Assembly (NCBI GenBank): GCA_039931865.1
Contig: JBDTRB010000064.1
Coordinates: forward strand, 1-22,043
Reading direction: 5' to 3'
DNA: 22,043 bases
DNA from: JALYUA01 sp039931865
Lineage (GTDB): Bacteria; Acidobacteriota; Thermoanaerobaculia; UBA5066; Gp7-AA6
Shown here piece after piece: positions 7,014 to 15,795 of this stretch (within the stretch, counting starts at the first letter, position 1; every line of letters begins with the position of its first letter). Made by a program: the position numbers and the translations under genes. The notes under the pieces are model-generated. The model did no database searches, was not told the DNA's origin, and saw only the letters and a list, made by a program, of their open reading frames with translations.

Positions 7014-7045
7014 CGAGAGTGAGCGAACGCATCGAGAGTGAGCGA
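7014..7045. repeat. 13-bp direct repeat
   Basis: CGAGAGTGAGCGA occurs at 7014-7026 and 7033-7045, a spacing of 19 bp (about two helical turns). It lies just downstream of the palindromic repeat and about 180 bp before valS. It could be a pair of regulator sites or a decayed repeat. Confidence 0.45.
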
Positions 7046-7227
7046 GCGCCCCGTCCGCGCCGATCCACACGTCTCGGAAGAACCCACCGGGAGCCTCCGC
7101 CCGTCCTCTGTCCACCGGCAGGTCGCGGTAGAGTGCGCGGGACTTCTTTTATCCCCGGGAAGAACCGAGTCGAGAGCGCGTTCGCCGTTTTTTTGCGACA
7201 TAGGAAAGGCCCGCAGCCCGTAGCGTT

Positions 7228-9924
7228 ATGCCTGAGAACCCAGTGTTGAGCGAATCCGGCGACTCGGCCGACTCTGCCGACTCTGCCGCGTCCGGCGAGT
7301 CCGCCCGGAAACTGCCGAAGACCTTCGAGCCAGGCTCCTTCGAGGAGCGCTGGTATTCGGTCTGGGAATCGGCAGGCCGGTTCCAGCCGACCGGCGCGCC
7401 GGGATCGCCGCGCTTCGTCATGGTGATCCCGCCGCCGAACGTCACGGGGAAGCTGCACATCGGCCATGCGTACGGCAGGACGATCGAGGACATCCTCGCG
7501 CGATGGAAGCGCATGCTCGGGGTGCGCGTGCTCTGGGTTCCCGGCACCGATCACGCGGGGATTGCCACGCAGATGGTGCTCGAGCGCCAGCTCGCGAAGC
7601 AGGGGATCGATCGGAGAGAGCTCGGCCGCGAGAAGTTCATCGAGCGCGTGTGGGCCTGGAAGCGCGAGGCGAAGGACACCATCCAGGCGCAGATGAAGCG
7701 ACTCGGCTGCTCGCTCGACTGGACTCGCGAGCGGTTCACTATGGATCCGGACCTCTCCCGCGCGGTGCGGCACGTCTTCGTGAAGCTTTACGAAGAGGGG
7801 CTCATCTACCGTGGACGCTACGTCGTGAACTGGTGCCCTCGCTGCGAGACCGCCGTCTCGGATCTCGAGGTCATCCACCGCGAGACCGACGGCTCGCTCT
7901 ACAAAATCCGCTACGACGTGGCGGGCGTGGCCGACGGCGCGACGGTCGCCACCACACGGCCCGAGACGATGCTCGGTGACACCGCGCTGGCGATCCATCC
8001 GGACGACCCGAGGACGACGCGCCTGACGGGCCGCACGGCCACCCTGCCGATAGTCGGGCGGCAGATCCCGATCATCCAGGATGCGATCCTCGTCAACCGG
8101 GAATTTGGAACCGGCGTCGTCAAGGTCACGCCCGCGCACGACGCGAACGACTTCGCGACGGGTCAGCGGCACGATCTTCCCGCCGTGGTGGTGATCGGCG
8201 GCAACGGGCGGATGACGGCACAGGCGGGGGAGTACGCGGGGCTCGATCGGTTCGAAGCGCGAAAGCAGATCGTCGCGCGCCTGACCGCGGACGGCCGCCT
8301 GACGTCGGAGCCCTACCGGAACTCGGTCGGGCACTGCCAGCGCTGCGACACCGTGATCGAGCCGTACCTCTCCGAGCAGTGGTTCGTGAAGATCGCACCG
8401 CTCGCCGAGCCGGCGATCCGGGCGGTCGAGGAAGGCACGATCAAGTTCGTCCCCGAATCGTGGACGAAGACCTACTTCGAGTGGATGAGGAACATCCACG
8501 ACTGGTGCATTTCCCGCCAGCTCTGGTGGGGACACCGCATCCCCGCGTTCACGTGTCCCAACGGGCACGTCACGGTTTCTGAAGAAGACCCGTCGGCGTG
8601 CCCGGATTGCGGGGGCGCGCCACTCGTGCAGGACACCGACGTGCTCGACACGTGGTTTTCCTCGCAGCTCTGGCCCTTTTCGGTCTTCGGGTGGCCGGAG
8701 AGGACTCCGGACTTCCTCGATTTCTATCCGACGGACGTTCTCGTCACAGGATACGACATCCTCTTCTTCTGGGTTGCGCGGATGATCATGGCGGGACTGC
8801 ACTTCACCGGGCAGGCCCCATTCTCGACCGTGCACCTTCACGGGCTCGTCCGCATCGGCGGCGAAAAGATGTCGAAGACGAAGGGCAACGTCATCGATCC
8901 TCTGGAGGCGATCGCGGAATTCGGAGCGGACGCCGTCCGCTTCACGCTCGCGAGCGCCGCCTCCTCCGGCGCTACCGTTTCCGTCGAGCGCGGCCGCATG
9001 GCGGGCTCCCGCAATTTCGCCACCAAGCTGTGGAACGCCGCGCGTTTCACGCTCTCGTCCCTCGAGGGGCACAGCGTCCCGGCAGACCTCGAAGGCCGCG
9101 CGCTCTCGCTTCCGGACCGCTGGATCCTGTCGCGGCTCTCGGGCGCGGCGCGCAACGTCAACCGGCATCTCAACGAGTTCCGCTTCGACGAGGCGGCGGG
9201 CGCGATCTATTCGTTCGTGTGGCACGAGCTCTGTGACGCGTATCTCGAGATGGTGAAGCCCGTGCTCTCGGGCCGCGAGGGGACGGACGAAGCGCGCGAG
9301 TCGGCCCGAGGGGTACTCTCGCGATGCCTGCTCGACTCGCTCGCGCTGCTCCACCCGTTCATGCCGTTTCTGACCGAAGAGATCTGGGACAAGGCAACGG
9401 GAAGGTCCGGCACCCTCATCGTGTCGCCTTTCCCGACCGGAGAAGCGCTTCACAACGATCCCGATGCGGAGCACGTGATCGAATCGGTGCGCGCGCTGAT
9501 CACGCGGGTACGCAACTACCGGGGGGAGCGGGGCGTCAGTCCGACCGAGCCGGTCGAGCTCTGGGTTGCTCCGGGATCGCCCGATCCGGAGCTCGCCGCT
9601 CGCATCCGCGCCGTCACCCCGCTGCTCCAGCACCTCGGCCGCATCCCGGAGCTGCGCTTCGAAGTTCCTCCGGCCTCCGCGTTTCGCGACGTCGTCGCCG
9701 GCCTCTCAATCGGCCTGCGGGTCAAAGAGGCGGCCTCGGAGTCCGGCGGCGCCCGCGTCGAGAAGGTCCTGGCCGAAATCGAGCAGGAGTACGAAGGCCT
9801 GTCCGCGAAGATGCGTAACTCCTCGTTCGTGGACAAGGCCCCGGCCGCGATCGTCGAAAAGACGAGGCGGCGGCTGCTCGAGCTCGAAGAGAGGCGCGCC
9901 GCGCTTTCGGGTGGCCGCTCGTGA
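7228..9924 (+). CDS. valS: Valyl-tRNA synthetase
   Basis: This 898-residue class Ia synthetase charges tRNA-Val. After a low-complexity Ser/Asp/Ala leader (about 8-26), the catalytic domain opens with FEPGSFEERWY. The HIGH motif is at 77-80 (LHIGH) and KMSKT at 547-551, a usual variant of KMSKS. Between them lie the editing domain (about 200-370, with TTRPETMLGDTA) and the family motif DVLDTWFSSQLWPFS. The anticodon-binding domain follows (about 620-770). The C-terminus is a helical coiled-coil arm (about 825-898), as in other ValRS proteins. It is the first gene of the long operon, and its TGA overlaps the GTG of the next gene. No Shine-Dalgarno is visible at the chosen ATG. Confidence 0.96.
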   Translation: MPENPVLSESGDSADSADSAASGESARKLPKTFEPGSFEERWYSVWESAGRFQPTGAPGSPRFVMVIPPPNVTGKLHIGHAYGRTIEDILARWKRMLGVRVLWVPGTDHAGIATQMVLERQLAKQGIDRRELGREKFIERVWAWKREAKDTIQAQMKRLGCSLDWTRERFTMDPDLSRAVRHVFVKLYEEGLIYRGRYVVNWCPRCETAVSDLEVIHRETDGSLYKIRYDVAGVADGATVATTRPETMLGDTALAIHPDDPRTTRLTGRTATLPIVGRQIPIIQDAILVNREFGTGVVKVTPAHDANDFATGQRHDLPAVVVIGGNGRMTAQAGEYAGLDRFEARKQIVARLTADGRLTSEPYRNSVGHCQRCDTVIEPYLSEQWFVKIAPLAEPAIRAVEEGTIKFVPESWTKTYFEWMRNIHDWCISRQLWWGHRIPAFTCPNGHVTVSEEDPSACPDCGGAPLVQDTDVLDTWFSSQLWPFSVFGWPERTPDFLDFYPTDVLVTGYDILFFWVARMIMAGLHFTGQAPFSTVHLHGLVRIGGEKMSKTKGNVIDPLEAIAEFGADAVRFTLASAASSGATVSVERGRMAGSRNFATKLWNAARFTLSSLEGHSVPADLEGRALSLPDRWILSRLSGAARNVNRHLNEFRFDEAAGAIYSFVWHELCDAYLEMVKPVLSGREGTDEARESARGVLSRCLLDSLALLHPFMPFLTEEIWDKATGRSGTLIVSPFPTGEALHNDPDAEHVIESVRALITRVRNYRGERGVSPTEPVELWVAPGSPDPELAARIRAVTPLLQHLGRIPELRFEVPPASAFRDVVAGLSIGLRVKEAASESGGARVEKVLAEIEQEYEGLSAKMRNSSFVDKAPAAIVEKTRRRLLELEERRAALSGGRS
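7261..7287 (+). repeat. 9-nt tandem repeat in the valS leader
   Basis: Three in-frame 9-nt units (GACTCGGCC, GACTCTGCC, GACTCTGCC) encode Asp-Ser-Ala repeats in the N-terminal extension of ValRS, before the conserved catalytic domain. Slippage could change the copy number without a frameshift. Confidence 0.6.
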
Positions 9925-10691
9925 TTCCTTTCGCCGGCGGGACCGTCGACCCCATGCGGTGGCGGACGCTCGAAAACCTGGTGATCGTCGACGCGGTGAG
10001 CTCGTCGAACGACGTCGCGCGAGAGATTCTGGAGATGTATTTTTCGGAAGAGCAGGAGCTGCCGGCGACCGTCCTGATCGCGGAGGCGCAGACCGCGGCG
10101 CGCGGCCGAAAAGGCCGCTGGGTGGCGGAGGCGGGGCGCGGCCTGTACCTGACCGTCATCCGCAGGGTCGGGGCCGGCGAGCCGATGTCGCTCATCCCGA
10201 TCGCGGCGGGCCGCTGGATCCGGGAGGTCCTCGCGGAACACGCGGGAGTCCAGGCGTCGCTCAAGTGGCCGAACGACGTGTACGCGGGAGGGCGCAAGCT
10301 CGCCGGAATTCTCGCCGAATCGCGCACGCAGGGGGATGACACGTACGTCGCGGTCGGGCTCGGGCTGAACGCGGCCGGCTCCGCGGAGTCCGTCGGCGTC
10401 GAGAACGCGACCACGGTCGAGCAGGAGACCGGCCGGCCGGCTCCGCTCGCCCCTCTCCTGCAGGCGCTGCTCGACCGCTTCGATGCCGAGCTGTCGTCGC
10501 CCGGATGGGAACGGGAAGTCGAGCAATGGGAGCGCGTCTCCATCCACCGGCCGGGTGATCAACTCACGGTCCGCCGCGACGGGGAGGAACTCTCCGGGGA
10601 ATACCGCGGGCTGACCCCCGAGGGCTTCCTCCGGCTGGGCACCCCGACCGGTGAGACTGTCTGTGTCGCGGGAGAGCTCGCGCGGTGGTGA
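9921..10691 (+). CDS. birA: Biotin-[acetyl-CoA-carboxylase] ligase (no DNA-binding domain)
   Basis: This protein of up to 256 residues activates biotin to biotinyl-AMP and attaches it to the carrier lysine of carboxylases. The ligase core shows SSSNDVAREI near the start, the biotin/AMP loop ARGRKGRW, KWPNDVYAGGRKLAGILAE and VGLGLN. A small C-terminal SH3-like domain (about 205-256) follows. There is no N-terminal helix-turn-helix, so it is a group I ligase and not a repressor. The GTG start forms a GTGA overlap with valS. An ATG at 9954 is an alternative that fits the family's N-terminus about as well. A likely substrate is the biotinyl protein at 3739. Confidence 0.92.
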   Translation: MIPFAGGTVDPMRWRTLENLVIVDAVSSSNDVAREILEMYFSEEQELPATVLIAEAQTAARGRKGRWVAEAGRGLYLTVIRRVGAGEPMSLIPIAAGRWIREVLAEHAGVQASLKWPNDVYAGGRKLAGILAESRTQGDDTYVAVGLGLNAAGSAESVGVENATTVEQETGRPAPLAPLLQALLDRFDAELSSPGWEREVEQWERVSIHRPGDQLTVRRDGEELSGEYRGLTPEGFLRLGTPTGETVCVAGELARW

Positions 10692-11476
10692 CCGGCAGCG
10701 CGGCCCCGGGGCGCCTCCTCGCCGTCGACGTCGGAAACACGAACACCGTCCTCGGCTTCTACGCCGGCGCGGAGCTCTTGCGCAGCTTCCGGCTGACGAG
10801 CCGCCGTGACGCGACAGCCGACGAGATCGCGCTCTCTGTCGAGGGACTCCTTCGTACCATCTCAGGCGGCCCGCCGGATGACGTCATCGTCTCCTCGGTC
10901 GTTCCGGCGCTGCGCTTTCCGATGCGCCAGGCGTTTCGGCAGCTCTTCGACCGCGATCCGATCTTCATCGAGCCCGGCATCAAGACCGGCATGCCGATCC
11001 TGTACGACGTCCCGCAGGAAGTCGGGGCGGACCGGATCGTGAACGCGGTGGCGGCGTACGCGCGAGTCAACGGCCCTTGCATCATCGTGGACTTCGGAAC
11101 CGCGACCACCTTCGACGTGGTGACCGCGCGCGGTGAATATGCTGGCGGCGTGATCGTCCCGGGAATCGCGATCTCGGCGGAAGCGCTCTTTGAAAAAGCG
11201 GCGAGGCTGTGGCGAGTCGAGATCCGCCGGCCGGAGCGCGTCATCGGAAAAACGACCGCGTCCTCCATCCAGTCCGGCCTCTACTTCGGATATCTCTCGC
11301 TCGTCGACGGCGTCATCGACCGCATCGTGCGCGAGGCGGGAGGACAGCACCGCGTGATCGCCACCGGGGGGCTCGCCGAGCTCTTCGCGGGGGGCTCGGA
11401 GCGCATCCAGGAGGTCGATCCTCTCCTCACCCTGACCGGTCTCCGCCTGATCTATGAGCGAAACCGGGGAGGATAG
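10685..11476 (+). CDS. coaX: Type III pantothenate kinase
   Basis: This 263-residue ASKHA-fold enzyme catalyses the first step of CoA synthesis, phosphorylating pantothenate. Family motifs are the phosphate loop LLAVDVGNTNTVLGFY (11-26), PQEVGADRIVNAVAAY with the conserved Asp, VDFGTATTFDVV, GGVIVPGI and the late IATGGLA. Birth next to a BirA-like ligase is a common arrangement for coaX. Two GTG codons (10685, 10688) are possible starts. The second forms the GTGA overlap used elsewhere in this operon. The 3' end overlaps the next gene by 23 bp. The function is secure. Confidence 0.95.
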   Translation: MVTGSAAPGRLLAVDVGNTNTVLGFYAGAELLRSFRLTSRRDATADEIALSVEGLLRTISGGPPDDVIVSSVVPALRFPMRQAFRQLFDRDPIFIEPGIKTGMPILYDVPQEVGADRIVNAVAAYARVNGPCIIVDFGTATTFDVVTARGEYAGGVIVPGIAISAEALFEKAARLWRVEIRRPERVIGKTTASSIQSGLYFGYLSLVDGVIDRIVREAGGQHRVIATGGLAELFAGGSERIQEVDPLLTLTGLRLIYERNRGG

Positions 11477-12116
11477 CGGCTACTTCGCCGCGGCGGAGGC
11501 GGCCTTCATCCGCCGCCGGGGAACTCCCTTCCTCCTCTCCCCGAAGGATTTCGCGCTCCTGACGGAGTGGCGGTCTCTCGGGGTCCCGATCGAAGCGATC
11601 GAGCAGGGAATCGACGACGCGTTCGCGCGCCGCGAGGAGCGGGGCGCGGCGGGGCGAGTGAATTCGCTTTCCTATTGCCGCGACGCGGTGCTCCTCGCGT
11701 GGGAGCGGCGTGCCGAGGCCGCGATCGGGCGCGGCACCGGGCGCTCGGCCGAAGAGCCCGAGGCCGGATCGGCGCTCACGGCACTCGCCGCGAGGCTCTC
11801 GGAGCTCGCCTCCGTTCGTCCGGAGCTCGAGCCCGCGCTCGCGTCGGCGGCAAAATCGGTCTCGCGCCTCGCGGCTTCCGGCAAAGACCCCGCGGCGGCG
11901 GAAGACGCGCTCGCGCGACTCGACAAGCGGCTCGCGGGGGCGCTCTACGACGCGCTTCCCCCCCCCGAACGCGAACTCGTTGACGCCGAAGTGAGCGCGC
12001 AGCTCGCCCGCGCGCGCGTCCGCCTCGACGACGAGACCGCGGAAAAGACCGCCCGGGCGCTGCGCCGGCGCGCCGTGCGAGAAGCCCTGAGCATCCCCCG
12101 CCTGTCGCTGCTCTAG
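11454..12116 (+). CDS. Conserved-looking hypothetical protein, helical
   Basis: I do not recognise this 220-residue protein. Residues 10-85 or so look like a compact domain: LLSPKDFALLTEWRSLGVPI followed by EQGIDDAFARRE and RVNSLSYCRDAVLLAWER. This pattern recalls short helical DNA- or protein-binding modules such as DnaD-like domains, but I cannot assign it. The rest (90-220) is Ala/Arg/Glu-rich and helical, with no signal peptide or membrane segment, so it is probably cytoplasmic. It overlaps coaX by 23 bp and lies 17 bp before the RNA methyltransferase gene. Its codon bias is like that of its neighbours. Co-translation with coaX makes it a real gene. Confidence 0.75.
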   Translation: MSETGEDSGYFAAAEAAFIRRRGTPFLLSPKDFALLTEWRSLGVPIEAIEQGIDDAFARREERGAAGRVNSLSYCRDAVLLAWERRAEAAIGRGTGRSAEEPEAGSALTALAARLSELASVRPELEPALASAAKSVSRLAASGKDPAAAEDALARLDKRLAGALYDALPPPERELVDAEVSAQLARARVRLDDETAEKTARALRRRAVREALSIPRLSLL

Positions 12117-12133
12117 GGCGGGTCCTCCCTTTC

Positions 12134-13408
12134 ATGACCATACGCGCCGTCGTCGAAAAGCTCGCTCCCACCGGGGAAGGCCTCGTCAGGACAAATGAGG
12201 GTGTGGGACTCGTGGACGGGGCGCTCGCCGGAGAGGACGTCGAGATCGAGGTCGTGCGGACTTCCCGCAAGATCTGGCGGGGGCGCGCGCTCGCCGTGCA
12301 CCGTCCGTCGTCCGACCGCCTGACGGGCGGCCACGCGGAGGGATGCCCCGCGTGCGACTGGGCGCATTTCGAGCCGGGAGCGGCCCGGGCGGCCAAGCGC
12401 GAGCTCTTTCTCGAGACGATGTCCCGCATCGGGAAGATCACGGCGGGCGAGCTCGGACCTCTACCCGTCGAAGCCTCGGAAGCCGGTTATCGGCTGAGGA
12501 GCCGCTTCCACGCGGAGCGCCGGCAGGGCGCCGGCGCGGTCCTCGTTGGAGGCTTCGTCCCCGGGACGCACCGCGTCGAGCCGCTCGACGGTTGCGAGGC
12601 GTTGAGCCCTTCGATGCGCGCCCTGCTTCCTCGGCTTTCCGAGGCGCTCGCGCCGTTTCCGGCTCCGGTGGAGGTCGCGACCCTCGAGTCTCTGGAGGCC
12701 GACCGCCGCCTCGCGCGCGTCACCGCGTCGGGGGACGCGAGCGAGGGGGCCGCGATCGCGCGCGCCCTGGCGCCGCTTTTCGACGGCGTGCGCGTGGTCG
12801 ACGCGCGGGGCTTCTTGCGTCATCGCATGGGGCAACCGCGGCTCTGGATCACCGTAGACGGCCGCGATTGCCCGGCTTCGCCGGAGACGTTTTTTCAGGC
12901 GAATCGGTTTCTCGTCTCGCCGCTCGCGGCGCACGTCCGGGATCTCGGCAGCGCCGTGCCCCCCGGGCGCGCGCTCGACGCTTTCGGCGGCTCCGGGTTC
13001 TTCGCCGGCGGACTGCTGGCCGCGGGCCACGAAGTCATATCGGTCGAGGGGCACGCGGAGGCCGTGCGCGAAGCCCGACTGGCTCACGACCGCTCGAGCG
13101 GTCGGGACCGTTGGCGCATCGAGCAGGCCTCGGTGGCCGCCTTCGTGCGCTCGGACTCTCGCCGCGAGGACATCGTGGTGGTCGACCCGCCCCGGGCGGG
13201 ACTCGGCGCCCCGCTCGCGCGCGCTCTGGCCGCAAGAGCCCGACGGCGCCTGATCTACGTTTCCTGCGACCCGGCGACCCTCGCACGGGACCTCGCGGCG
13301 ATCCGGCCGGAGGGCTGGGAAATCGTGAGCGCGCGCCTGTTCGACCTGTTCGCCTTCACGCACCGCGTGGAGTCGGTCATCGCCCTGGAGCGGGTCCGCG
13401 ACGAGTGA
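12134..13408 (+). CDS. TrmA/RlmD-family 5-methyluridine RNA methyltransferase
   Basis: This 424-residue SAM-dependent enzyme should methylate C5 of a uridine in rRNA or tRNA. The order is a TRAM domain (1-57), an iron-sulphur-type segment, a central domain and a Rossmann methyltransferase. Family landmarks are FFQANRFL, DAFGGSGFFAGGL (SAM site), VVDPPRAGL (D351-R354) and YVSCDPATLARDL, with nucleophile Cys378. RlmD-type enzymes carry four cluster cysteines. Here Cys71 and Cys74 (GCPACDW) and Cys154 are present, but the first of the set, six residues before Cys71, is Gly65. The cluster may therefore be lost or altered. The target uridine (U1939, U747 or tRNA U54) cannot be told from sequence. 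Its stop overlaps comEC by GTGA. Confidence 0.88.
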   Translation: MTIRAVVEKLAPTGEGLVRTNEGVGLVDGALAGEDVEIEVVRTSRKIWRGRALAVHRPSSDRLTGGHAEGCPACDWAHFEPGAARAAKRELFLETMSRIGKITAGELGPLPVEASEAGYRLRSRFHAERRQGAGAVLVGGFVPGTHRVEPLDGCEALSPSMRALLPRLSEALAPFPAPVEVATLESLEADRRLARVTASGDASEGAAIARALAPLFDGVRVVDARGFLRHRMGQPRLWITVDGRDCPASPETFFQANRFLVSPLAAHVRDLGSAVPPGRALDAFGGSGFFAGGLLAAGHEVISVEGHAEAVREARLAHDRSSGRDRWRIEQASVAAFVRSDSRREDIVVVDPPRAGLGAPLARALAARARRRLIYVSCDPATLARDLAAIRPEGWEIVSARLFDLFAFTHRVESVIALERVRDE

Positions 13409-15795
13409 GCGCCGCGGAGCCCGCCGCGCCGCCGGGCCGTACTCACGCCCCCGCCCCTGCCGCTCTCGCCGCCATCGCTTTCGTCTCGGGAATCGCGCTC
13501 GGGGCTCGTGCCACGAGCGCGCCTACAGGCACTGGCGCGCTCCTTCTCGCAGTCCTCTGCGCGGCTCTCTTCGCGGCTCGCCTGCGGCGGGGCGCGGGGA
13601 GACTCGCCTCCCGGGCCGCGGCGGCTCTCCTTTTTGCGGCGCTCGGCTTCGCCGAGGGACGCATCCGACTCGCGGCGCCCGCCCGCGCCGCAGCGGAAAC
13701 GTTCGCGGCGCTGCCGCCTCCCGCAGACCGCATCGACCGGGTCGAGGGCGTGCTCCTCGACTTCTGGACCGGCGCGCCGCCGCGGGCGCACGGACGACTG
13801 CGCGCCGAGCGTCTCTGGGACGGCGGCCGGTGGAAGCCGTTTCGCGCGGAGGTCTTCCTCTTCATCTCGGGGGAACAGGCGATCGTTCCGGACCGGGGTG
13901 ACCGCGTGGTTGCGGTGGGCAAGTTGCGCCTCGAGGGTCTCCCGGCCTCCGACAGGGACATCGTGCTGCCCTGGCCGATGTTCCGCCTCTCGACAAAAAG
14001 CGCGCTGAGGCTCGAATCACCGCGGACGACGCCTCTGTCGGTGCTCGCCGCCCTCAACCGATGGCTCTACGCGCGGCTCGCGGCGGCACGCCCCGGCGAC
14101 GCCGCGTTCGACCGGGACGTCCGAGGCCCGCTGGCTGCGATCCTGCTCGGGCGCACCTCGGGCCTGGATCGCGGGATGGTTGCGCGATACCGGCGCGGGG
14201 GGCTGTATCACCTGCTCGTGATCTCGGGGCTGCACGTCGGGCTCGCCGCCGGGATGGCGCTCCTCGCATTGAGGCTGCTGTCGCTGCGCGGTTTTCGGCG
14301 GGACGCGCTTTTGTTCACCGTCGTGATTCTCTTCGTCGTCGTCGGAGGCGCGAACCCGCCCGCGGTCCGCGCGGCTCTCGTCTTCACGGTTTTCATCCTG
14401 ACGCGGCTTCTCGAGCGTCCCGTCGCGGCCGCGCAGGTGATTGGCCTCTCCGCTCTCGTGTTGTTCGCCGCCGCCCCGGAACAGCTTTACGCAATCGGCA
14501 CGCTCCTGACCTTTGCGGCCGTGTGCGGGATCGCGGCGTTTGCCGCTCCGCTGCGAGCTCGACTTCCCGGGCGTCCCGCATTTCTCATTGCGGGTCTCGC
14601 CGCCGCGGTCGCCGCTCAGATCGGGACCGCGCCGCTTCTTCTCTGGCGCTTCAACGTCGTTTCGGCGGGCGCATGGATCACGGCGCCGATCGCGATTCCG
14701 CTCGCCGGCGCCCTGATCGCCGTGGGAGCCGCTCTTCTGGCATCCCTGGCGGTGGGCGTTCCCGCGGGCGCGCTGATCGCTCTCTTTGCCGCGGGCTCGC
14801 GCACGCTCGAGGCGCTGGCGGAGAGGACCGCCGGGATCGCGTTCTTGAGACCCACCCCTTCGCTCCGGGCGACGATCGCGGTCCCGGCGCTTCTTGCCGC
14901 CGGGATGCTTCTCCGCGGGCGACTTAGAATCGGAGCGTTCGCGTCAGCGGCTGTCGTCTTCCTGGCGCTCGCGGTCCGCAGCGGGCCCCCGGGACCCGCG
15001 CGCGGTTTCTCTCTCGAGGCGCTCGACGTCGGGCAGGGGGACGCGTTTCTTCTGCGATGGACATCTCACGCCGTGCTCATCGACGGCGGGGGCCCGTTCG
15101 ACCTGGAGGCGAGGGACTTCGGCCGCACGCGGCTGCTTCCCAAGCTCCTCGATCGCGGCGTCACGCGGCTCGACGCCGCCCTCGTCACGCACCCCCATCC
15201 GGACCACGCGCTCGGGGTCTTTGCCCTGCTCGACGAGATCCCCGTGGGAGCGCTGTGGGTTTCGGACGGCGACGACGAGGCGAACCTGTATCGGGACTTG
15301 AGGGCGGCAGCTTCGATTCGCGCCGTGTCGGTGCGCGCTCTGCGCCCGGGCACGGTCGTGCGATGGAACGGCGCGACTCTGTCGGTTCTGCGCTCGGGAG
15401 GGCGTCCCACGAAGCGGGACTCGACGAACAACCAGTCGGTCGTCGCGATGTTCGAACGGCAGGGCCGGCGGGCTCTTTTGACCGGCGATGCCGGGGCCCC
15501 CGCGGAGGCGGAGCTCCTCCGCAAGGACCCTCGCGCCCTCGCCGCGGACGTTCTGAAAGTGGGACATCACGGCAGCCGGGGCTCAACCCTGCCCGCATTT
15601 CTCTCGGCCGTCTCACCGCGCGCGGCCCTGATCTCGTGCGGGCGTGAGAATCGTTTCGGGCATCCTGCGCCCGAAACCCTGGGTTCGCTCGCCGCGGCGC
15701 ATGTTCGGGTCTTCCGCACGGACCTCGATTCCGACATTCTTCTGGAGCTTTTACCGGGAGGGACCACGCGAGTGCACAAACGGGAGCTTCCCTGA
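13405..15795 (+). CDS. comEC: ComEC/Rec2 DNA-uptake channel
   Basis: This 796-residue inner-membrane protein carries single-stranded DNA into the cytoplasm during transformation. An N-terminal pair of membrane helices is followed by a soluble DUF4131-like domain (about 105-210). The competence domain starts at ILLGRTSGLDRGMVARYRRG and has the conserved GLYHLLVISGLHVGLA. Several membrane helices reach to about 525. The C-terminal metallo-beta-lactamase domain (from LEALDVGQGD, 537-546) has HPHPDH with His596, His598, Asp600 and His601, and a later GHHGSRGS (720-726). The GTG start overlaps the methyltransferase stop. The frame stays open further upstream, but only as a shadow of that gene. All parts of the family are present, so it is probably functional. 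Confidence 0.94.
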   Translation: MSAAEPAAPPGRTHAPAPAALAAIAFVSGIALGARATSAPTGTGALLLAVLCAALFAARLRRGAGRLASRAAAALLFAALGFAEGRIRLAAPARAAAETFAALPPPADRIDRVEGVLLDFWTGAPPRAHGRLRAERLWDGGRWKPFRAEVFLFISGEQAIVPDRGDRVVAVGKLRLEGLPASDRDIVLPWPMFRLSTKSALRLESPRTTPLSVLAALNRWLYARLAAARPGDAAFDRDVRGPLAAILLGRTSGLDRGMVARYRRGGLYHLLVISGLHVGLAAGMALLALRLLSLRGFRRDALLFTVVILFVVVGGANPPAVRAALVFTVFILTRLLERPVAAAQVIGLSALVLFAAAPEQLYAIGTLLTFAAVCGIAAFAAPLRARLPGRPAFLIAGLAAAVAAQIGTAPLLLWRFNVVSAGAWITAPIAIPLAGALIAVGAALLASLAVGVPAGALIALFAAGSRTLEALAERTAGIAFLRPTPSLRATIAVPALLAAGMLLRGRLRIGAFASAAVVFLALAVRSGPPGPARGFSLEALDVGQGDAFLLRWTSHAVLIDGGGPFDLEARDFGRTRLLPKLLDRGVTRLDAALVTHPHPDHALGVFALLDEIPVGALWVSDGDDEANLYRDLRAAASIRAVSVRALRPGTVVRWNGATLSVLRSGGRPTKRDSTNNQSVVAMFERQGRRALLTGDAGAPAEAELLRKDPRALAADVLKVGHHGSRGSTLPAFLSAVSPRAALISCGRENRFGHPAPETLGSLAAAHVRVFRTDLDSDILLELLPGGTTRVHKRELP

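Larger units (their letters stand above)
6837..7227. other. 391-bp intergenic region before valS
   Basis: I find no gene here. It holds a palindromic repeat (6951-6984), a 13-bp direct repeat (7014-7026 and 7033-7045) and a T7 run (7188-7194) without a good stem before it. The promoter of the valS operon should lie here, but I see no convincing -35/-10 pair. I looked for a T-box leader and found no clear specifier stem or T-box sequence. Confidence 0.6.

Noticed and set aside
7160..7194. T7 run before valS as intrinsic terminator
   Set aside because: The bases before it form only a stem of about 3 bp, and no gene upstream ends nearby.
6837..7227. T-box or other riboswitch leader for valS
   Set aside because: I could not find a T-box core, a specifier loop with a Val codon in a proper stem, or an antiterminator.
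6955..9633. 892-residue open frame antisense to valS
   Set aside because: It is the mirror of valS codons in a high-GC genome: Arg/Asp/Pro-rich, without motifs, and covering a certain gene.
12343..13404. ComEC starting at 12343 (1150 residues)
   Set aside because: The added part overlaps the RNA methyltransferase gene throughout and is Arg-rich nonsense; the GTGA overlap at 13405 gives a normal ComEC.
2205..14933. Identical 14-mer CGACTTAGAATCGG at 2205-2218 and 14920-14933
   Set aside because: About one such match is expected by chance in a window of this size, and the second copy is inside comEC codons with no promoter context.
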